DNA of 64,000 nucleotides from Elysia chlorotica (lineage: Eukaryota; Mollusca; Gastropoda; Plakobranchidae): assembly GCA_003991915.1 (NCBI GenBank), contig RQTK01000210.1, forward strand, positions 120,618 through 184,617, in the 5' to 3' direction. Shown here in pieces: positions 59,158 to 64,000 of this stretch (its first letter is position 1; every line of letters starts with the position of its first letter). Position numbers and translations under genes: made by a program. The notes under the pieces were generated by a model, which saw only the letters and a list, made by a program, of their open reading frames with translations, was not told where the DNA came from and did not search any database.

Positions 59158-62089
59158 GCTTTTTATCTTAAATTTGAAAACTCCTTGTGTATTTTCTTAT
59201 TAATGGTTATTCTGGACAATAATAACAAAGAAGGAAAAAAACAACAACACATGAATGTTCTAGTCTCGTCACTGTTTATTGATACTAGTAAATTTGAAGT
59301 AGCTTCACTCGGCTAAAATGAATTTTTTTCAAATTAAAATATAATTATTTTATTTTTTCAAATTATGATTTTACATTGTTAAAGTATTTTTCCGTCTTTC
59401 TGAATATCAGCTTCTAAATGAAAAGCATAGCTTTAACGAAATGGTTGTGAATATTCAACTTTGTCCATCTGCCTTCCCGAAAAAAAGACTTTAACTTAGT
59501 ACCGCCTTCCTCTTCCACGCAGAGCCTGAGGAGTAAAGAGAAGCAAACATTAACATGGGTGATATTCTCCATTCCTCAGAGAATCATTTATTGTTGGTTT
59601 ATTTATTTGGCCCAGTTCCCTACTAGCAGTTAACCTCTTTTTCTCCTATTTCAACAAGCTGTAGAGATGAATCGCTTAAAAGTCTTATCTTGCCAAATGT
59701 TCCAGCTTTTTTTTTCCTCTTTGTGTCTTATTTACACAATCATTTGGTACATCCTAAGCGTTTAACTGTTTCTTTAAATCATTAATACAACAAACTATTG
59801 AATATAGAGCTATTTAGGTATATAATGCAGTTGAAATAGTTATAATAAGTTCACTTTAATACAAGTGCCGCTTTCTTTGAAACGCGAAAATGTTTGCTTT
59901 GTTTTCTATAATAGAAAATAACTGAAAATACGAACTAAAGAGGGATGAGTTTAGGATGCTTTTTGTTAAAGACCCAGTTGACTTTATAATCAGTGTCTAA
60001 AAGATCAACCTATACGCAGGTTCGACATCGCACTGATAAAAAAAAATAATATATGCAGGCAGCAACCTTTTTTATTTTTCTAATTAAATAAGAAGCTGTA
60101 AATAATACAAGTATGAACAAAATAGTATAATGCCAGGTTGTCCCGATTACTCTCGATGAAATAAATAAATAACTGTAATATGGAAAACTACAGTTATTAT
60201 CAGAAGCATCATAAATCGCAAACTAGAAAAAACAGTGTAGTGAACAAAACTCTGAGCCAATTAAAATGAAGAAAAGAAAAAAATTACATTGCCTTTTTAT
60301 CGATAGATAAACTGAAGCATGTAATTATGTAATGCTTAAAGTTACTGGCATTCAATTCAACAAGGAACAGAAAAAGCAAAACACTTTCCCACGCCATGTG
60401 CTTGTAATAATATTAGTTGTGGAAACTTTTTCCAACTCCTGGATCAGAATTAATGGAAAGCGTTTTTTCTTGACAACATTGTTAAGATCCTCACTCCACA
60501 TCTGTCCTTTAAAATTGCAAGTGCCATTTCATAAATAGTAACCCCTCCAGTTCTCGAACATTTGATTGCCTGGTTTGGGATTTAGTAGCAATTCAAAGTG
60601 TTAAATGAAAACCCACCGCTAAATAACCAACAAGCAGAAATGGCTGAATGCCATTTGCAATCTAAAGTAAGGGAAATAAAAATATGACCGCAGTTATACC
60701 ATTGCAACAGGAGTATGCCATACAACTTATTCTAATTTCTGACAATTTAAAGTCAAGCACGCTTCAGGTTTCATTTCAATATTTCCTTTTTGAACAGACA
60801 ACTTGTTCACCCCAGAGCAGTTGTTTTTTTTTAAATTTATTTCGGGGAGAGCGATTGGCTGTCTTCGCTCATAACCATTGAGGGTCGTAATAATGAGACA
60901 ACGTTTTAATGGACTTTCTGAGAGACGATTCCAAGAGTCTTTGTCGTCTTGTTGAGATCCTCACTCCACATCCTCGAGATTGTGGACCAGCATTCGCCCG
61001 AGATTCCACTCGAATTTTGCTTCTTCCAGTTCCACCAAAATGGACTTTAATTTTAGGCCTACTCGCGTTTTCATAAGATACCATAAATATATGTTTATTG
61101 AATAGTCTCTTTAGCGGTTTGCGCTAAATGTTGGCATACGTTTTTGGTTTTTCCTTTATTGTATAATATTGTTACTGTTTTTGTTTTGGATATCTATTAA
61201 GGCCTTTTTTGGTTGGTCTCAACTAATTTAAATAAGTTAACCTGATATCAGAGGGTGGGGGTGAATTTTTCATCATGTGCAAATTAAACCAGCATTTCGT
61301 CCCGACACATTTCACTGATTAGATAAGATGTCAGATGTTATAGTATTTCTTGCGAGATCATTTAAAACTGTTTGTATTTGTTTCAGGCTATGTCTCTCTA
61401 TTGATTATGAAAGTTCTTAACGCAAAAAATGTAGATCTAAACAAACAAGGTTTCTACGTGACATGGAGCACTGATTTAAGGAATAATACACTATGCTCAA
61501 AACTATTTTGCTTCTTATTTCTTATTCCTATTAGAAAACTTCATTCTAAACACCAAAATGGGTTGTCTCAGTTGACCAGAAATTCCTCTTTACCACAAAA
61601 TTAAAATCAATAAAGAACATAATGTCACAATACCACCACCCCTCTCCCCCGGTCTATTCCAAAAATGGTACAATAAAAATTAAATGCAAGCATGACAAAA
61701 AGTGATACTACAATTATTGTGAGGGCATTTCAAACCCAAATTAACGCACACCACTCAGAGGTTTTAATACCAAGTAATTTTGTTGTTGTTGTTGTTTTTT
61801 TGTTTGTTTTTTTTTTTTGTTTTTTTTTTGTTTGTTGTTTTTTTACATTCATTGCTGCTATGTTATCATTGTTGTTTTTGCTGTTGTAGTTGCCTTATTT
61901 GTTTTCAGTATTTTTAAGTTAGTTCAGCAAACGCAAAGAAATAGAGCAAACGAGAAAATAAGAGAAAAAGAAAAAAACAAGTAAAAAGAAAAAGTGGACG
62001 AACCGTTATCTCAGAAACACGCCGAAGGGTGGGAGGTGTCAGAATGTCAGGGGCACAGAGTTTTGCGTTTGGAATATAAAGAGGTAAAC

Positions 62090-62093
<4 letters not shown>

Positions 62094-62151
<58 letters not shown>

Positions 62152-62165
62152 CCTCTCTCTCTCTC
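62094..62165. repeat. (CT)n microsatellite
   Basis: CT tract with a TTTTC break; GAGGTAAACTG lies just before it. Confidence 0.95.
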
Positions 62166-62739
62166 TTCTCTTCACACTTCTTCCAACAACAAGGTTATCT
62201 GTGCATTTTGCAGGATTTTTACATCGTCAATCAGTCAAAATGGTAAATGCAAGAGGGTAAATGAAGTATTGCGTTTCCTTTCTTTTTTACATAGCAGCTA
62301 ACTTTAAAATGACAAATTATGTTAAACTTTCGCATGGACCAATCTCGTTCCGTCGTGAGCACCCTTCTCCATTTCTCGTCTGTCAGGTTTCAATCTAGAT
62401 TATAACTTGATCTACTAATTTCCCTAAAAGTGTGTTTGGGTCGTCAAATTTCGCTATCTGCGCCACTATTATTATTGTCATATTTTCTTTTTGTATGATG
62501 CAGTAGGTATCAAAGGTTATTCGTTTAATTGGAGAATCAAACCTTTCTTTCGATATACGCAAAATACATCTAAGATTTGTATATCTTCTATGTCACGCAT
62601 TATTTTTATTTTTTTCTTGCAAGTTTATTTGACTAATGCCGCTGGGTTCTATTTTGTATCGATGGACATGATTAACTATGAGCATTTTAACTCCACATAT
62701 TCTAACATCTTGGAATCTGTGATCAGAATCGCGCGTGTA

Positions 62740-62768
62740 TTTGTGTGTGTGTGTGTGTGCGCGTGTGT
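62740..62768. repeat. (GT)n/(GC) run
   Basis: GTGTGTGTGTGCGCGTGTG-type run. Confidence 0.9.
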
Positions 62769-63917
62769 TTAGATACAATCCAAGATCGTTAATATAAATA
62801 ATGAAAAAATGAAATGACAAACACACCATTACTAGGTGTAAAACATTTTAGCAGCCCGGTGCTTATTGTCACGAATATGCATTTTTGAAAACATAATAAA
62901 ACATATCTCCTATTTTTTGTCTCACCTTCTCTTCTCTTAAAACGTTGGGAAAGGGGAGAGGAAAACACCTTTTAAATATTAACTACTACAACATTTTGGG
63001 AATAAGAAACATTGACAAATAATATGGTGAACTCAACTCCCCAAAGAGTGGTTACTGAGGGCAAATAGATTGCTTGAGTACTTCACAATCATCAGGTGCA
63101 TAAGAGGATCTTGAAACATCATTGTGAAGGCTTTCCACTACATTTTTAAAGTATTCTAATTTACTTTTTTCGAGGATCGGAAAATGTCTTCGGGATTCAG
63201 ATGTATTTTAAACAATTTCCGTTGTGTTTGCTGTAGCGAATGTGGTTTATTTCCCCTGAATCTTCCCTCGTAAACATTTTATCCCGTAGGTATAAACAGA
63301 ATTCATAACAAAAACATGAAGTGAAACAGGGATGTGCACTAACGTTATGGCTTTATTTTGAAGACTGGTGATATTTTCCTCACGTCTGCGAATTGTTCTT
63401 TATACGGTGCGAATCACTTGCCCAGCCAAACTAATTTGAAACAGGATGCTATTCCGCACGATCATCGCCTTGCCCGTTGCGAAATCCCCAGAGCTCTTCA
63501 ACTCTTAGCGGCTCGCGGCTCTGGGTTACTGAACGCTACAGGTTCTTCATTGTAGACTCAACTGCTCGATTAACGCTTTTGATCGGTTGAAAGGTTCACA
63601 GGCAATGTTTGCTTTTCTGACCTAGTAATGACCAGCTGATTTCGAGAAAGCGATTTTACATAAAAACCTGCGTGTTGTTTTTCTCAGGTCGACTTAATGG
63701 CTTTTCTGGAACCAATGTTGCACCCGAGACGACAAAAGTTGATTAACGGAGGTCGATTTTCGGCGGTTAAACGAAGAAACGGCCGTGCTTTTACTCGGAA
63801 ACATTGATTGAGCAGAAAAAACCTTTTTTTTTATGGGTATTTATTCATAATCCTTCAAATTATCTACACCTACATGACATTGCACTCCCCTGTGTCTGAA
63901 TATTATTTTGGATTTTG

Positions 63918-63920
<3 letters not shown>

Positions 63921-64000
<80 letters not shown>
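63921..64000. repeat. (ATT)n microsatellite, cut by the window end
   Basis: Uninterrupted ATT to the last base. Confidence 0.97.

Larger units (their letters stand above)
57000..60840. repeat. Diverged segmental duplication
   Basis: Blocks recur in the same order: CTTAGTACCGCCTTCC at about 57316 and 59496; GGCATTCAATTCAA at 57801 and 60347; AACAAGCAGAAA at 58120 and 60629; AGCACGCTTCAGGT at 58247 and 60758; CAGACAACTTG at about 58286 and 60797. Offset grows from about 2180 to about 2540 bp through indels. GGGACAACTCAAAAT (57088) recurs as AGGACAACTCAAAAT (58497). No coding frame is shared. Confidence 0.75.
60841..63920. other. Stretch without assigned gene
   Basis: AT-rich with simple repeats. 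A somewhat GC-richer zone at 63360-63810 contains a short open frame after TTTTTCTCAG (63677-63686) reading VDLMAFLEPMLHPRRQK and ending at TGA 63805; family unknown, possibly a 5' or terminal exon. Confidence 0.35.

Noticed and set aside
61994-62260. 88-codon frame before GAGGTAAAC
   Set aside because: Three frames are about equally open, no recognised motif, and the rest is a (CT)n translation.
62491-62772. 93-codon plus-strand frame (VYLTNAAGFYFVSMDM)
   Set aside because: Somewhat protein-like but without family match or a clear acceptor-donor pair.

Overview
The window is nuclear DNA of an animal, most likely a mollusc and probably a gastropod. The evidence is AT-rich sequence, GT-AG introns, long 3' UTRs, many microsatellites, tRNA-derived SINEs, a decayed mariner element and relics of Gypsy and non-LTR retrotransposons. 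The three main gene identifications come from protein motifs; species and clade are inferred.

Layout. (1) Positions 647-12624, plus strand: the 3' part of a DC-STAMP-domain gene, DCST1-like, with 13 exons whose phases all agree. It has membrane segments, a C4C4 RING-like domain and a long acidic tail; its N-terminal part lies before the window. One intron holds a dead mariner (9297-10599). (2) Positions 17699-24782, minus strand: a complete five-exon ubiquitin-conjugating enzyme of the CDC34/UBE2R family (235 aa), with the catalytic Cys at residue 93. (3) Positions 25207-38413, plus strand: a complete 12-exon PTPN9/MEG2-like gene (694 aa), with a CRAL-TRIO/Sec14 domain followed by a tyrosine phosphatase domain. 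It is head-to-head with UBE2R; the two start codons are 424 bp apart across a probable shared promoter with a consensus CRE. A long AT-rich 3' UTR follows. (4) Positions 44052-45270, minus strand: two exons that look like the 3' end of a collagen-like gene. (5) Positions 45300-64000: no confidently assigned gene, only SINEs, a Gypsy integrase relic, a composite non-LTR/Gypsy relic, a diverged segmental duplication and simple repeats.

The most unusual feature is in the DCST1-like gene. At three separate exon edges a short tandem duplication contains the splice site itself: 45-bp units over the 3' splice site of the first visible exon, 65-bp units over the 5' splice site of the next exon, and a 108-bp duplication over the 3' splice site of a late exon. 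At the 65-bp array only the outermost donor keeps the reading frame open, and at the 108-bp duplication only the second acceptor does. Two other introns of the same gene have their 3' splice sites pressed against GT or ATG microsatellites with little or no polypyrimidine tract. Two introns in the window (one in DCST1, one in PTPN9) have GC-AG ends.

The genes have no shared pathway that I can demonstrate. DCST1-family proteins act in sperm-egg fusion (DCST1 also as an E3 ligase), UBE2R is an SCF-associated E2, and PTPN9 is a secretory-vesicle phosphatase. All statements on homology rest on reading motifs, not on searches.
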